Part shown: positions 37,951-50,800 of the stretch, in pieces
Numbering within the stretch: position 1 is the stretch's first letter
Layout of the letters: the number at the start of each line of letters is the position of its first letter
Assembly: GCF_041296385.1 (NCBI RefSeq)
Contig: NC_091022.1
Span: forward strand, 19,301,967 to 19,365,966
DNA length: 64,000 nt
Reading direction: 5' to 3'
Origin: Aphelocoma coerulescens
Taxonomy: Eukaryota > Chordata > Aves > Passeriformes > Corvidae
Made by a program: the position numbers and the translations under genes
The notes under the pieces: generated by a model
What the model saw: only the letters and a program-made list of their open reading frames with translations
Database searches by the model: none
Told to the model about the DNA's origin: nothing

Positions 37951-39300
37951 GTTGGATTTTTTTCCCTGTAATTCAGGGATGTTTTGGCCATGTATACAAG
38001 CATGGGCCAAATTTCAGTGTGAGATGTGGGATTTAGGGTTCAGTTTTGTTTCTGCATATTTGCATTGTTACTGAGATCCCCTAAACTTTCTGCCCCAGTT
38101 TCTCAACTGAAAAATGGACATGATAATGATTCTGTCTTTCCCCAATCTTTTGTTTTTGCTTTTTATTTGTTTATTTTGTTTTGATTTTTTTGGAAGGGTA
38201 TATTGATTTTATTCAAAACACATCTAAGTAACTTAAGGCAGTAAATAGTAAAATGCTTACTGTCAAAAACTGAGAAGCTTTCATGATCTGTGAATGGAAA
38301 ATTTTCTTTTGACTTTTTGTTTCTACCACAAGGGATTTCTTAGGGAGGTTTCAGTTTCCTACACATGGTAATTAAGATTCATATGACTAACTTGACTTAA
38401 AATTCAGTAGAATGCTCATATAACCCTCTAGCGGTCCCCAAATCCTAGCTTATTAGTCTGAAATTGGCAAGTAGAAAATAGTAGAGAGAAAACTGGGACA
38501 GTTATGTTTAATATTAATGCAAAAAGATACAGAACTATAGTGATAAAATAAAAATAAACTTTCTTTTCCTATGCAGTGGAAGTACCTCAGGCAAAAAAAG
38601 TTATCATAATACACATTGACTTAACTGAAATACAGATATAAACATTTAAACATATTCCCCTGTTTTTAATGGTATAAAATATTCACTATAGTCATTAAAT
38701 TAGGCATTGATTAAAGACATAGTTGGGTGTGAAATCTATTTTATAGTATTTCTATATAACTACAGAAAACGAGTTCTCTCTCTTTTTATCTCTTCGACTA
38801 GATTAAAATATTTAATAAATGTCCACCAGGAATAATTTGTACTTAAAATTGAAAGATAAGACACACACCTTCAACAAATTAACCTTTAATATAAGTAATG
38901 CTAATATTTTAATTATCTTTTTTTGTGTGTTCTGAATAGAAAAATATAAGAAAAATGCTTCCAGTCCAAAATCAGTTACAGCTTTGAGCATATATCTATC
39001 TTAATTCCTAGCTTACAAATATTATATATCAGTAGTAGTAATAAGTAAAAACAATGATAAATAATAAATGTATTTATCTGGATTTTATTTGCGTTTAAAT
39101 GCAATTGTTGACATCAGAAAAATGGACGTCCTTTTCACTTTTTCTTTTACTCCCAACTTGAAGACTTTTGTGAGCATTTTTGTTGTTAGTAATCATTCCA
39201 TTCATTTATGGACAGAGGTAAAGTAACTTCCTGAATCTTTGAGAACAAAAATATCCTTGTCAGTAAAAGAATTTCAGTGCTTTTACCAGTCAACTGAGGT
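37951..39300. other. AT-rich noncoding DNA
   Basis: Strongly AT-rich, with T-rich tracts around 38150-38195 and frequent stops. No gene, RNA or mobile element was recognised. Confidence 0.5.
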
Positions 39301-39347
39301 TTTTGTTTGTTTGGTTGTTTGGTTGGTTGTTTGTTTGGTTGGTTTTG
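39301..39347. repeat. Imperfect (GTTT)n/(GGTT)n microsatellite
   Basis: About 47 bases alternate GTTT and GGTT units on the plus strand (AAAC/AACC on minus). It is an imperfect tetranucleotide repeat and likely length-variable. It produces a Gln/Pro/Asn-rich open frame on the minus strand that is an artefact of the repeat. Confidence 0.85.
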
Positions 39348-41309
39348 CTGGTTTATTTTTCTTCTCTTAGATGTCTTGTGTTTTTGAAAATTTTTCCAGT
39401 TAGCATATGGTCCTTTTAAAAAACATAGCATTTAGCATTTTAAAAATTTGTGCTACATAGTTGTCATAAAAACCATGCAAAATAAGAAAGTATTCCTAAA
39501 GAAGAAGCAGAAATGTTTGTGAAAGCCATTTAGTATTTGCATGTTTAGTTGGAATCATTCTCTCAATTCAATTTAGGATTTTCAAATTTATGAATTGCAA
39601 TATGAACTACTTTGAGGAATACTGAAAAAAATAACCTCTGCTTTTGCTTTTAATGCTGACACAGGAATCAGCATACTTGAATAGTACCCCCAGAATTTTT
39701 CCTCGTATTTCTAAATCCTGCCTTGATAGTATTCTGTGTTTTCTGTTCTCTCCCCTCATCCATGTTCTGACTTGCATAGAGATCAAAGATGGTTGGAAAA
39801 TTCTGTTAAGCATTTCATGCATATTTTGATGACCAAGACTGAACCTCTTACCGAAAGCTAGGGACGGTGTGTTTGGTGCTGAATAGATGCATATGGCAAA
39901 TGCTTTGAATCAAGTCAGAACTAAGAGGAAATGATCTGCAGCCCTCTGCTTGAGCACATGTTTAGGTGAGATTAAAAAAAGAAATTGGAAAAGCAAATTG
40001 AAAGGCTTTATTAGGCCTGAAAGTGGGAAGCAGATGTAAAGTTTAAGGTAATAAGTCCTAAATTCTCATGTAACTCTTCAGAAACAGACGTAATAAGACA
40101 AACAGGCATCATTGAAATTAAAAGCCGTTATGATTTCAGTGTTGCCACAAAATCAATATCCTAGCCTAATTCACCAAAGCCACAGTAAAGAAAATGAAAA
40201 GAAATAGCTAAAATCTCTTCATGAGGTCAACCTGTCAAAGGAACTTATACTACAATACGATTTTACATTGTTCAGTGGCTTATGGAACAATAGGTTTCTT
40301 TTATCTTTTGAAGTTTACAATAGGTCCCAAGAGAAATGAAACACTGCAAGCACGAAGTCCCTGTCACCAAAGAAAAGCACATGTCACCAAAGAAATGTAA
40401 AAAGAACTCTTAACAATGGATTAAATTTTTTCTTGAGTAAATTCTCTCTTCTTAATTTAAGAAGATGAAACTATGGTAACATCTTAAACTCTGTTCTGTC
40501 CCTTTTTGAAGGTTGAAAAATTTTGATTTCCAGTGTGTCAATGTCTTGACTCCTTTTAGAAGAAATACATTTTGAAAAGGAGCCATCTTCTTTGTCCTCT
40601 CCTACACACCATGGGGAGAGAAAGACTATTCATTAAGAAAGATGGAGTTATGAGCATAGACCCATCCTGTCTAAGGCATTTGCCAGAGAGTCATCGTGGT
40701 ATGGCTACAAAAGATGGTCCTTCGTGCCATTAGGAATGTTAAGATTTTATTTAGAAGGATGATGGTCAGCCTGGGTCAATGCACATATCCTGGGTTGTAG
40801 AAAATCCTTAATGGTCTCTTTGGTACAGGGCTTTAAATAGTCTCCTCTGTAAAAATAGCTTTATAGTAGTTATTGCAGGAGAAATCTGAATTGTAATTTT
40901 AGGACTAATTTAGCTATCAAGGATTGATTGCACTTAATTACTTAGTGGCTTAACATAGGCTCCCAGAGATGTAGGAAGTAGCTATTACAGTATTGGTATT
41001 GTGTGAGGTTTGATCACTAAATTCTCCTTTCGGTTGCACTAGAGAAATAGTTTGAGTAAAAACTGAAACTAAAAAATCCAATTCATTAGCTCAGCACCTC
41101 ATTCTTCACTCTCAGCACATCAGAAATGATCCCTCACAATATGTCTACACTGAGTAATGCAATGTTACAATTGCAGCTATTTTCTTTTTTCTGGTTCACT
41201 AAATCAGCTTCAGTGGAACACCACACTAATCTAGCTGTACTACTGAGAAAAAAGCTCGTCTGAGCATCTGACATGGAAATGCACTGTGCTTACAGTTAGC
41301 TATTGTCAG
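39348..41309. other. Single-copy noncoding DNA
   Basis: No coding region recognised. It holds a 20-base tandem duplication (40362-40401) and an odd-length palindrome with 9-bp arms around a central T (TCTTCTTAA at 40447-40455, mirrored at 40457-40465). Confidence 0.5.
40362..40401. repeat. Two-copy 20-base tandem duplication
   Basis: Both copies begin TGTCACCAAAGAAA (40362 and 40382) and diverge in their last six bases. It is a small local duplication that probably arose by replication slippage. Confidence 0.8.
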
Positions 41310-41480
41310 GATTTCAATTTGTCAAACACGTAATGCTGCTTTTACTCCTTGTTAATTCTATGCTGGATATGGAGCTTGATAATGAAAGCCGATAAATACA
41401 TCTTTAGTAATCTTGCAAGAATACTATCAGCAATTGCCTAGAAGTGCAACAGTGATAGCCCTGACTAGGGTTGATTACAA
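41310..41480. promoter_or_regulatory. Candidate conserved noncoding element
   Basis: Complex sequence without homopolymers, lying within a longer low-repeat stretch (about 40900-42900). It contains TTAAT-type homeodomain cores and no open frame. Called only from its texture and proximity to the stronger candidate at 42230-42870, so confidence is low. Confidence 0.15.
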
Positions 41481-42229
41481 GGTATAGGACATCTTCTTCT
41501 ATTATACATTCATAAATGAAAAGGAAATTGTCAGCCCTTTATATTTAAAGACCTCACCTAAAGCCTGCTAAGATCAGCAAAAATCCTTCTGTTGATTTCA
41601 GTGGTAGGTGAGTAATTGGTTTGTAACTACTGGGGTAGTTTCAGCTGAAGAAAAGAGGTTGCAAAGTTTAGCAAGTATTGGACAAATGCAATCTGATTAG
41701 AAGCCAGACCTTCCTAGCTAATAGTACAGGATATAAAAATGAAAAGTTAGCCTTCAGATCGTTATGAAGAAAACTTTCCCAAATCCAGATAGGGAGCACT
41801 ATGATTTGTGGCATTCAGTGCATTAGAACAATAAATGGTTGAATAGAAAAGAAATCTACTTTAGGAAAAGAATAGAAATTCTCATGTGGTATCACTTCTT
41901 GGAAACACCTATTTTCTGAATAAATCTAAGGTAAGGAGGAGTATATCTTGTATTATTTATTTCTGATTGTGAGAATGTCTCAGGGTGGAGAGGTAGTTTG
42001 TGTTGGCTGGCATAAATGATTAAGACACAGATACTCCATTGTTTTCTCCTTCTGCAGCAAATGAACAGCAGAGGTTTACGGGCACCAGGATGTTACAGGA
42101 GCAGTTTCATGTAATCCCTGAAAAAAGCAAAAAACATACCTAGCCACTCTTTAAGATCTAGGAAGGAACAGAAAGAACTTTAAAAATACAACAGTAATGG
42201 AGAGGTGATTTGACAAGTCACAGAACCAC
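41481..42229. other. Single-copy noncoding DNA
   Basis: Complex AT-rich sequence between two candidate regulatory blocks. Stops occur in all frames and no repeats are recognised. Part of it may belong to the same conserved stretch. Confidence 0.4.
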
Positions 42230-42870
42230 AAAGATCATTCCTCTAACATTTGAGAAAATGAAACCCGCTTGGCACTCCTTCATCACCATGCATGCGCCCT
42301 CAATTAAAGCAGTGCCCCTGATAGCAGGCAGTATAATCTGCATTTTATTTCACTCATGAGCAAAATAACAAGTTACTCAGGCCTGCGGCACTCATGAGTG
42401 ATATGGGCCGTGTAATATCCTCTCCATTGAGTTTCCTATTATTAAGTTTGAAATAAAGAGTTCAAAATTAACTGTGACAATGATTTTATCTAGTGTTGGC
42501 ATCACCATTAGCTTCTGCAGTTTACTGCTAATAAAACTTTAAATTTGCTATTACTTGTAATAACCTTTTTGCCACCTTAGCTGTAGAAATTAGACTAAGA
42601 ACCCGGCCAAAACATGGCTAATGACATTTTCTATTTGCATGGAAGAATTGACTAGAAATAATGGCTGTTATTTATAAAGTGTTAATACAATAAAGGACAA
42701 TATTTCGGATTTCAGCTGATTAATTTGAAGCACTTGCTTCTTTTAACAGGCATCATGGTTCACATATTTAGCTGACCAACTTAATATGCAGTGTCAAATG
42801 GATCAGCATTCTCTCTGCAGCTGTCAGGCTGTTTTGAAAAACAGACACACCAATGAGTACAGGTAATTTC
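42230..42870. promoter_or_regulatory. Candidate conserved noncoding element (best of the window)
   Basis: About 640 bases of complex sequence with no open frame, homopolymer or known repeat. Motifs seen directly are CACTCATGAG at 42351-42360, repeated as the 12-bp palindrome CACTCATGAGTG at 42389-42400; an exact POU-octamer match ATTTGCAT at 42633-42640; and several TAAT/ATTA cores (for example GCTAATGAC near 42618 and GATTAATTTG near 42719). Such clustering is typical of vertebrate developmental enhancers in gene deserts. A function is inferred, not shown. Confidence 0.3.
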
Positions 42871-45539
42871 CTATTTATGAGGTACTGCCAAGATCTTCTG
42901 TTTAGAATGGATGTTAATGAGGTAAAATCCTGAAATGCTTTCAGGTCCTAAAAGTGTTGTCCCAAAAGACCTTTATAAGATGATATCTTGATCTTTCTTA
43001 TACTGTTATAGATGAAGAAGAACTGCACTCAAGTCATAGCATTAAGTTGTGGGACTAAATCCTGTGGCTCAAGCTCAAGTTTATTTTCCTTACAAACTTT
43101 GTTTATCCTTTTGACATATTTTCTCAGCTATTGTTTCAAGCTTCCTAGGTGAAATTTGCAATAATTTCATTGAGGCAAGGACTTCAGCATCTTTCATCTG
43201 ACATAGTGACATCTAGAAGTACAGATTGTTAAATACCAATAAAACCACAAAAGAATTAAGTATAGGCAGACCAATGAAGAGAAAGCAGCAACACACTCAA
43301 GCTGAAATGCAATAAACCATTTAAATCCCCTTAGCTAGAGCCTTCTAAGAAAGTACACAAATTCTGTATTTATGTGGAGTCAGACAGGTCCTAACAGGGT
43401 TGCAGAAGGAACAAGAACTCATTCAAAGTGACCAATCAGGGAGTTGATTAACGCTGGATGTATATCAAACACCTCTTTTCACATGGTTTTCACAGCTTGG
43501 AATGCTGGCTTTAAGATATATGACTATGCTTTTCTTTTAAGATGTATTTTTCTTTTTAGATGGTCACTTATTCCCTTTTAAATAATACATCACTGGTTAA
43601 TGCATGTATGCAGGGTGTGAATCTGACTTTTTACATACCTTTAACTTGACATTTTTAGACTGCACACTATTACAGAGACAGATATCTAGCAAGGCTCTTA
43701 GAGTAAGTAAAAATCCCAAACCCCGGAACCATCCAACAAAACCACAAAAAAAGCGTTAAAAGACTGACTCAATAAAAGGGAGCCTAGGAGATCATAGCTC
43801 TGTAACCTAGGGATTTGGATGTTGCCAGGAAGAGAGGAAGCTCTTGGTTTCAGTCACTGCTCCATGGGAGTCACAGTACTATGTGACACTTCTTAGATAT
43901 ATTGTAATTTCTGGAGCATAGACTGCTAGGTAGTGTCTCAACTCCTAGAGTTGAGAGTATTAAATGAATATTATAAACAGAGGGAGACCATGCTCCTTCT
44001 TGTGGCCTTGCTCTGGCATAAATGATCTTTAATTCTTCATTATACATGTGGAACAACTGTAGAAGAGACCGAGATTGTTTTTCCCCTTTTCTGCCTTCAT
44101 CACAATGGGATGGTTTGGAAAATGTGCAGGGAAATGGGTGAAATGAATATGAACTCTATGAAGAACTGAAATGAATGGAATCAGGGATCTTCAGGACTAC
44201 AGTGGCCTGAGTGCTGACTAAATATGTGTTGTCTTGATCATCCAGTGAAATTAGAACATGAGAAAGTAACAGAGTTTTCAGGAGAGCAAGAGGAAGAAGT
44301 GAGCTCTTAATGATGCTCATCATGTGCCTGCAGTTCTAATTTTGATTGCTTATTTCCTCTTTCCCTACTGACTCATCATTACTTCACAGGAACCAGGCAG
44401 AAAGTAATGGACCATGGGAATAGCAAAAAGAAGTTAGTTTAATGAAAAGTGACTAAAACATGATCATACGAGTCAGGAAAAAGAATTCAGGTGGCTGTGG
44501 GAACTGGTAGAAAGAGGAGTGAAAGGACTGAGAGAGGAAGAGGCAGTACGGGGCTGAGATATTATTTTTCTGCTAGTTTGTGTTATTGTCCTTTAGACTA
44601 TACTTTGATTACCAGGACAGGTCAAAATACAAAAATTATACTTATATGATCAAATCAGTTTTATTTTGAAGAAAAAAAAATTGTAGTATTCTCTTTCTCT
44701 CTGTTTCCTTCTTCCCTCCATCTCAGGATCCCAGCTTGGATTTGCATATCATGTAAAGCTTCTTTCATTAACAGCAGCTTGAATTATGCTGATTATAGCA
44801 CCACCTCTGCAGAGGTCTTGGCCAGCAAGAAATTATTTAAATAATGAAGCACTACACATCATACAAATATGCACATTCAGTGCTTTGAGCAGTACATGTA
44901 GTACTTGGTCTCTTTCTTTCTCCTAAATTTTAAATTCATTTTTTATTTTAAATAAGTTAACAAACTTGCTTGAAAACATGGATGCATGGAGACACAGACT
45001 CATTATTTTGATGCATCATCTGAGAGAAATCCCAGCAGTAAGGATGATGATGAAGGGTGTAATGCATTATCTTACAAAAGGCCATTCTGATGTTGGTCTT
45101 CTCAGAGTTGTTGTCAAGAAGTCAGTGCCCTCAGTAATATTCTGAGAGCATGCTGGGTATAGGTGTTGATAGATATGCTTGGATGCTTCTTGAGGCTTTT
45201 AGAGCAGCAAAGAAATATTTTTAAGTGGAGCAGCACCAAGTCTAGCCTTAAAGCTCTGTTGATGCTAATTCTCATAGTGGCATTATATTGACTATATTGT
45301 GAATAATTTCTGACTGGTCTTAGGCAATGCACTTCTCAGTCTCCCAGAACAAACTGGAGAGTTAATGTCATAATCAGGACAATGTTTTGATTGAGAGGCA
45401 CTGTAAAGGGAGAATTGGATATAGAACAGCTTGAAATTCAAATTCAGTAGATATGAAAAAGAAACTTTCCTCAAAATCTATGAAAGTCTGTCATGTAGAC
45501 AGAAGTCATTACTTCAAGTGTCCAAGTCTATGAAACAGT
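42871..45539. other. Single-copy noncoding DNA
   Basis: No coding region, RNA gene or repeat family recognised. Open frames are 72 codons or fewer. Purine-rich stretches around 44260-44560 carry no recognisable structure. Confidence 0.5.
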
Positions 45540-45780
45540 CCTTTTCCGTGGGCACTTGTGTCATTGATTTCTGAGCCAGTGCAGCGGGGGAAGCATCTGA
45601 GGAGGGTGGTGTGGGTTGTGATGTCCTCAGCATTCCAAGTGCAGTGGGAGGGCTGCAGTGCTGCTGTGGTCACTGCTTTGCCTGCTTTGAGCTTCCTTTC
45701 CCTCCCCTGGCTCAGGGTGCTCTCTAGCTGCTCTGTCTCTCTGGTTTCCACATACCTTTCCCTAGCCAGACAGGGCTATT
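45540..45780. other. GC-richer patch, unidentified
   Basis: A roughly 240-base island of higher GC in AT-rich DNA, with overlapping open frames on both strands (up to 107 codons) that reflect composition. It may be a decayed mobile element or an ordinary composition fluctuation. No termini or target duplications were found. Confidence 0.3.
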
Positions 45781-46729
45781 GTGAACTGTCTCATCTTCCC
45801 CTGGAGCTTTTTTCCAAAGCAACTGAATTTTGTGGTACAAGTAGAAAGAGAAAAAATTGTGGAGGAGGAGAAAAAACATGAAAAATCTCCTTTCAGTACA
45901 CCATTCCTTTTGACTAAATTGAAGAAGCTGTGGAAGTATGACTGTAGAAGCAGTAAACTCCCAGCTAATGACAGAAACAATTGTTTTTAGTGTAACTTAA
46001 TTATGTTAATTGATTTGACAACTTGAGAGAAAGGGGTTTTTGTATGGATGAGTGTTAGCTGGAGAGAATTCCTGTGGAGTGGAGACAGAAACTGCAATTT
46101 AACACCAGTGCGTGGAGAGAGATCTGTAGGATGTACAGTAAGAGGACTGTAATGGGCCATAAAACTAACGTCTTTATTGAGTCCATGATTTTTAGTATCC
46201 ATTAGTTATTGAATTCCTGGATTAGCTCTGGAAGGTATTCAGTAAATCTTGTGTGGGTAAAGGCTGAAGGACTGCTGGGGAGGGGCCATTTTGTGAAAAT
46301 ATTTTTCTGCTAATAGCTATATTCTTTCCTGTTATTGATCATGTGAATTTAGTTTGGCACAAAATATGTGAATTGGGTTTTTAAATGGTTGCTATGAGGA
46401 CACTGTCCTCATCAGTGTAGAGTTGACTAGATGGTAAAATAACATCCCATACCATCATAGCTTGCCATTAAAGTCTATAAACCCAAAAACTACACCAAGA
46501 GGCTTTTGGCATGGGCTTACTCTTCCTCATCCTGCTCTGAGATGCTGAATTTGCTCTAATGGCCAAATCTCCAGAAATCCAACAATTGCATGCTATTAGA
46601 AAAGGAAAAGTGTTCCGGAGTACTCCAGAGAAATAAAAGTTCTAAGGAAAATTAATAGGTTTTATTTGAAAATTTTAACAAGCCTGAAGACAAAGAAATA
46701 AACTCCCCAGAGAAGTATTATTAGACACA
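45781..46729. other. Single-copy noncoding DNA
   Basis: AT-rich, with stops in every frame and no recognised feature. Confidence 0.45.
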
Positions 46730-47270
46730 ACTGTTGGCAGAGGCAGTGTAACAGCGCTCGCATGGACAGGTCCTGCTGTCCTCCACTGGCATGTGGCCTT
46801 ACCTCTTTCCTCAGCTCCTCTGAACCCTTAGTGAGCTGAGGCAGCTTACTCTAATGTCAGAAAACTATTTAGAGAGTTTAATAGTTTTGTTCTGTCTTGT
46901 TGAGCTGCTTTGGCTTCCTGCATGGTCGGGGGAACCCTGCAGGCAGTGAGAAGGATGACAGGAGCCAGCAGTGAGGCAGCAGTAGGGCAGCAGCACCCAC
47001 AGGGCAGCTTCAGTGGTGACCAGGTGTTGGGTCAGCTCAGGCATTTCATCGGGTTCTGTGGCTGTAGGGGTTAGTCCGTGGCATCAGCTCCTTGATACAT
47101 CGGCCAGCTGGTCAGCCAGAGAGAAAAGGGAAGTAGGAGATGAGGAGCAGAGAAGTGAGAGGGTGTCACCAGGAAGGAGGTGTGTGAGAAGAGTGAGGTG
47201 GGCCGTAACTAGTGTTTCACCTGGATGTGTCTCTGGGATAAGGTTATGAGTTTCAGTTTCTATGAACATC
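46730..47270. repeat. GC-richer block with CAG-rich core, possible decayed mobile element
   Basis: Composition rises sharply over about 540 bases. A CAG/GCAG-rich core at about 46940-47010 has several AGCAG and GGCAG words in quick succession. Overlapping frames are open on both strands (78 and 61 codons), without recognisable protein. Size and composition would suit an old avian LTR, but I could not find paired TG...CA ends or a target-site duplication, so the family is unassigned. Confidence 0.3.
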
Positions 47271-47870
47271 TTCTGAAGGTATTTTGTAGATCTCAGTGGT
47301 GTGCAGAAGTGGGAGTAATGGATTTGAGTGTTTCTGAGTGCTAAAGACTGACTAAGCCATCAGAAAAAGAAGAGCTGTAAAAATGTTAGCTTGAGAAGAC
47401 TACAAGTAGCTTAACATACAATCCTCTGCCATTGCAAGCAGTAACTGAGGGAAAATACCCCACTTTTTTACCTTAAAACACAATTTTTCATTAATGCTGT
47501 CCCTTAGCAGCTTCAAGAAGAATTGCATGTTCACTCTTCTGGAGTTGTTGGTTTGTTCTATAAGGTTCACATGGCAGAAACTGTACAGTCTTTTGAGAAC
47601 TGGTTGGCAAAATTTTCCTCAAATGCTGTCTTTTGAAAATTCAGCTTTCCACTCAGAGACAGCAGCCAGTCTATTGGCTATAAAAAATAACTGGCTCTGT
47701 TATTGCAACAAATCAGGTGTCTGGTGGTAGGCAGAGGAAACACAAGCTTGTATATACAGTCTCAGCTCTTGGAGTAATTGTAAGCATTTAAAGGAGTCTG
47801 GATTGCTGTAATGACATGAGACATTATTCTTCTAGTTGGTGACATCCAAAGAGTGCCTTATCTTTTTATT
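47271..47870. other. Single-copy noncoding DNA
   Basis: No gene, RNA or repeat recognised. Composition returns to the AT-rich background. Confidence 0.45.
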
Positions 47871-47894
47871 AAAAAAAAAAAAAAAAAAAAAAAA
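47871..47894. repeat. Poly(A) run, A24
   Basis: Run of 24 A preceded by TCTTTTTATT and followed by GAAAACCCCC. There is no polyadenylation signal in the preceding 30 bases and no gene-like sequence upstream, so it is called a homopolymer. Confidence 0.9.
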
Positions 47895-50800
47895 GAAAAC
47901 CCCCAAAGCACTGCAAGTACAATTAAATACAAATAAAGTAAGTGTCATGAGAAAGAAACCGTAAACCAACTGTAACAAATTAGGTTGTATTTGCCTGACT
48001 CTTGAGATAGCCTGAAATAATAATCCTGAATAAAAGTTTGTTTACTAGGCAGCTCAGATTTAATTCCCAAGTCCCATTACTTGATTACCTTTGTCCAACA
48101 CAGAACTTCAGTGACTTCCTGGTGGAGAGGCAGAGGCAGACAGGACCTTTTGACACCTGTAAGCATTTCACAGTGAGTAACTGCTGTGCCCCTTCTGTTA
48201 TAATTTCCGTTTTTAAAGAGAGAAGGAAACTATGTGCTCAAACTAGAAGTTTGGTCCTGGAAGCATAGAGCTGCATGAGCAGGGTGTTAGCATCTATCTC
48301 ACTTAGACAAGCCCTTTGGTCATAACCCTGAAGAATCTAAAAATAATGATTTTATTATACACAGGAAAACTATTTTAGGTAGACTTCAGGAACATAGGCC
48401 ATAAGAAGCCAATGTTATTGTGTTGTAATAAGAGTATCTTCACAACATATTATCCTCTTCATATTGCTGCTAGATTTATAGAATTATAAGCTACCTGAAC
48501 AACAAGTGTGTCTGTGTTTAAAATACAAACTTTGCTGTGTAATGACTTACCACTAAATCCTAATGCATTTTTGTTTTGTTTCATTTCATTTTGTGGCTCC
48601 TTTCTTGCTGTGTACTCCCAAATATCTTCAACTCTGTGCTTTCTTTCTGAGTCAGGAATGAATTTTTAAAATAAACACTTGTACTGTGAACCATAAAGCA
48701 AAATACAGAGATGGAATCAAAAGAAGAACGTAAATTACTTTTAGTATTCTGCAAAGAAACTTTCATTTGGCTTTTCCTGTTGTTCTGAAACAATGAAAAT
48801 CAATACTGAAACATATATTCTGAAGGCAGGTCTTCTGTGTACTGGGTGTTTGCAGCAGTGAGCTTTGAAGGGGGCACTTATGCCCCGCCTGCCATGAATC
48901 TACAGTTCTTTGCACTGAGTGTCCCAATGAAACTACATTTTAGCTGCAGCTATCCATCTCAATGGCTGTTACTTTTTACTGTTTCAGACTGCTATCTTTT
49001 ATTATGGATTCACTGATAGATCAATATGACACAAGCAAGATAACAGTCAGCCAGCTGTATGTGTCTATTGTAAGCTTGAGATGTCAAAAAGCATTTTGGG
49101 GGGATAGAAAGGATATGGCATCCACCAGAAGCCTCATAAATGCTACTTTCCTGTTAAGTAAACCCAAGTTTCCTTTTAGTTTCTCTCCAGCTTTTGTTTC
49201 TCTCCAACTTTACTGCCTGAACATCTCTATTTTGAGATCCTCCTGGCCCTTCAATGTCATTGAATTGTGGAAAATAGATTTGAAAGGGGAGAGTAGAAGT
49301 TGCTGTGAGAAAGAGGCAGTAGATGGGAGTGATGACATATCCATATCCTAACAAGAGAAAATTGCAGTATGCGTGCTCTATTATAAACTTTATTATAACC
49401 CAAGGTAAAACTTGACAGTTTTAAACTGACAGCATAAAAATAAGGAAAAGTATGGGTTCTGTGAGGAGACTTCAAAACTTCTGAGAACAGGTGGAAATTG
49501 CCATAATAAAATCTCTCCTATGAAGCTGTCCAACAGAATAAAGAAATACCCTGGGGCCACTTTTTGATCTGGATAGGAGTGAAAGCTTTGTGGGTCTGTG
49601 AGACCTGATGCTGGCAGGAACAGATTACTGGGTGCACCACAGACTGCACCTGCCAAGGGCTGCAGGCACTGCCTAAGAAGGCTGCTGTCCTACAGCTCTT
49701 TGGTTGCCTTTAGGGTGAGAAAAATGTAGGATTAACTTTGAAGCTTTTCCTGAAATTAGGATGTATATGAAGGTTTCCTTTAATATTGGTTCTTTCACAG
49801 GAATACTTGCTTAGCAACCTGGCTTCATGAAATATTTAGAAAATGTCTTGGAAATTCCTTGTCAGTTTCTTGAAATTGGCAGCAGTTAGAAAAATGATTG
49901 ACAGGGAACACAGATACACACCTACTATGATACAATTCTGTTGCTAATATGTATAATACTGTCCCTCATCAAACCAAGCTTCCATTTTTGCACAAGTTTG
50001 TCACCAATTTTAACGAACTTTACCTTCTATATTTTACCTCTCAATTTGAGATGAAACCCATTAAACTGTGGACTCACAGCTGAAGAAAGGCTGAGGAACT
50101 GGATGTTTATATATTTTCACTTATAGCTCTGCTTTCCTGGAATTGCAACCATAAAATGAGGCATCAGTAATAGAGCAATAAATGTATGATGAATCGTCTT
50201 GCTAAAAATAATTTGCTCTGGAGAAAACCTGTCCTTAGTCATAGTTGGATAATATAGCACAGTGTTAATTTTGAGTGAATTCAAAGAAGCATGATGCATG
50301 AGAAGAGTTTAAAATATTTTCTGTTTTTCTTCTGAAAGGTGTCCTCCTTTCATCGTATTTTTTTCTTAAATACCCATTATTGAATGTAATTTGATATTCC
50401 CAAAGCAAACCAAGTATTTTTAAAGGTCAGTGAGTAACTTCTCCGATTTGAAAAGCATTTCAGAAGTGACCAAATTTTACCAGCAAGGAAGTATCCCAAT
50501 CTCTGGTCACTTAACTGATTTCTTAAAAAGTGAAGTCCAGCAGGGCATCTTTGCATCCAAAGACAGCTATGCAGGGCTGTGCCAACCTTCTGGCTTCATC
50601 AACACTCTCAGTGTGCTTTACTAGAAGTGGTAATGCATTAGAAAGGAGGAGGTATAAAAGGAAGGGCCTGTTTTATTTCTTTTTGTAGCAGAACCTGCAC
50701 AGGTACCCTGAAATAATATGGAAGAGACTCCTTTGTGTCTATTAAACCTTTTTTCAATTGCTGGTGCTGTGACTGCAACAGCATTGGTAATAGCAATGCA

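Noticed and set aside
39186..39431. 81-codon minus frame rich in Gln, Pro, Asn and Lys
   Set aside because: Its repetitive part is the translation of the AAAC/AACC microsatellite at 39301-39347.
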